Origin: Burkholderiaceae bacterium
GTDB lineage: Bacteria > Pseudomonadota > Gammaproteobacteria > Burkholderiales > Burkholderiaceae_C
Direction: 5' to 3'
Assembly (NCBI GenBank): GCA_023260355.1
Contig: JALQVJ010000228.1
Span: 1-8,109 of the forward strand
Length of the DNA: 8,109 nt
Below the pieces are notes generated by a model. That model was not told where the DNA came from. It saw only the letters and a program-made list of their open reading frames with translations, and did not search any database. This document shows positions 7,744 through 8,109 of the stretch, piece after piece (the first letter of the stretch is position 1; each line of letters starts with the position of its first letter). The translations under genes and the position numbers were made by a program.

Positions 7744-8109
7744 TGGCCAAGGACAGCTTTTACACCTGCAACGCCTGTGGCGGCACGCACCCCAAATGGC
7801 TGGGCAAGTGCCCACATTGCGACGCGTGGAACACGCTGGTCGAGACCGCAGCGCCCACGAAAAGCAGCAAGCCGTCGCGCTCACTGGCCGCGACGAGCCC
7901 AGTCACAACACTGGGCGACATCACGGCCTCTGACGTCAGCCGCAGGCCTGTTGGCATGGCAGAACTGGACCGTGTGCTCGGAGGCGGCTTGGTTGATGGC
8001 GCAGTGGTCTTGATTGGTGGAGATCCTGGGATCGGCAAGTCCACGCTGCTGCTTCAAGCCATGGCACGGCTGGCGCAACATGAACCCACGCTCTATATCA
8101 CCGGCGAGG
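7743..8109 (+). CDS. radA: DNA repair protein RadA (Sms), N-terminal part
   Basis: RadA is a RecA-like ATPase that promotes branch migration and processing of recombination intermediates. Only 122 codons are in the window and the gene runs off the right edge; the full protein is usually about 450 residues. Visible parts are the zinc finger with Cys9, Cys12, Cys23 and Cys26 (CNAC and CPHC), the linker, and the start of the ATPase domain. That domain begins with GMAELDRVLGGGLVDGA (71-87) and the Walker A motif GGDPGIGKST (92-101). The segment YITGE, which begins the RadA-specific part after Walker A, is the last thing seen. The ATG at 7743 overlaps the marC stop (TGATG), so it is the last visible member of the hemB-marC-radA operon. 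Confidence 0.96.

Overview
The window looks like chromosomal core DNA of a betaproteobacterium in the Burkholderiales, most likely Comamonadaceae or a close relative. This rests on recalled protein family flavour: a 125-residue S12, a stand-alone homocysteine-methyltransferase piece of MetH, a metal-site variant HemB, a long VanZ-like protein, and a marC-radA pair after hemB. No homology search could be run, so the genus is open. I see no insertion sequence, prophage, tRNA, rRNA or CRISPR array.

Left part (1-4759), all on the minus strand. Reading 5' to 3', a tight six-gene run encodes a rhodanese-domain protein, a HemJ/CopD-family membrane protein, a VanZ-like membrane protein, a thioredoxin-fold [2Fe-2S] ferredoxin, an alpha/beta hydrolase and a D-Ala-D-Ala carboxypeptidase (PBP5/6 type). 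Gaps between them are 6 to 31 nt. A 141-nt gap then carries a good sigma70-type promoter, a terminator-like dyad laid over that promoter and a leader hairpin, all ahead of rpsL (ribosomal protein S12). The left edge is the rpsL downstream spacer, where rpsG would be expected next.

Right part (4760-8109), plus strand. metH1 (homocysteine-binding module of B12-dependent methionine synthase) diverges from the rhodanese gene across 48 nt. A 228-nt spacer follows, then hemB (porphobilinogen synthase), marC and the first 122 codons of radA. The last three overlap by 4 nt and 1 nt and look like one operon.

The most interesting non-coding signal lies in the metH1-hemB spacer. On the minus strand, where no protein gene needs it, there is a complete intrinsic terminator with a U8 tail. 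Upstream of it are a hairpin with a C/U-rich CCUCCC loop, a hairpin closed by a GAGA (GNRA) tetraloop and a weak promoter-like sequence. Together they predict an undescribed small RNA of about 105 nt, divergent from hemB and convergent with metH1. A perfect 9-bp inverted repeat lies between this RNA's putative promoter and the hemB start.

A second pattern concerns translation starts. The rhodanese, ferredoxin, metH1 and hemB genes all have an NACAAT -10-like hexamer 6 or 7 nt before the ATG and no Shine-Dalgarno sequence. That is what promoters of leaderless mRNAs look like. rpsL and dacC, in contrast, have clear ribosome binding sites.
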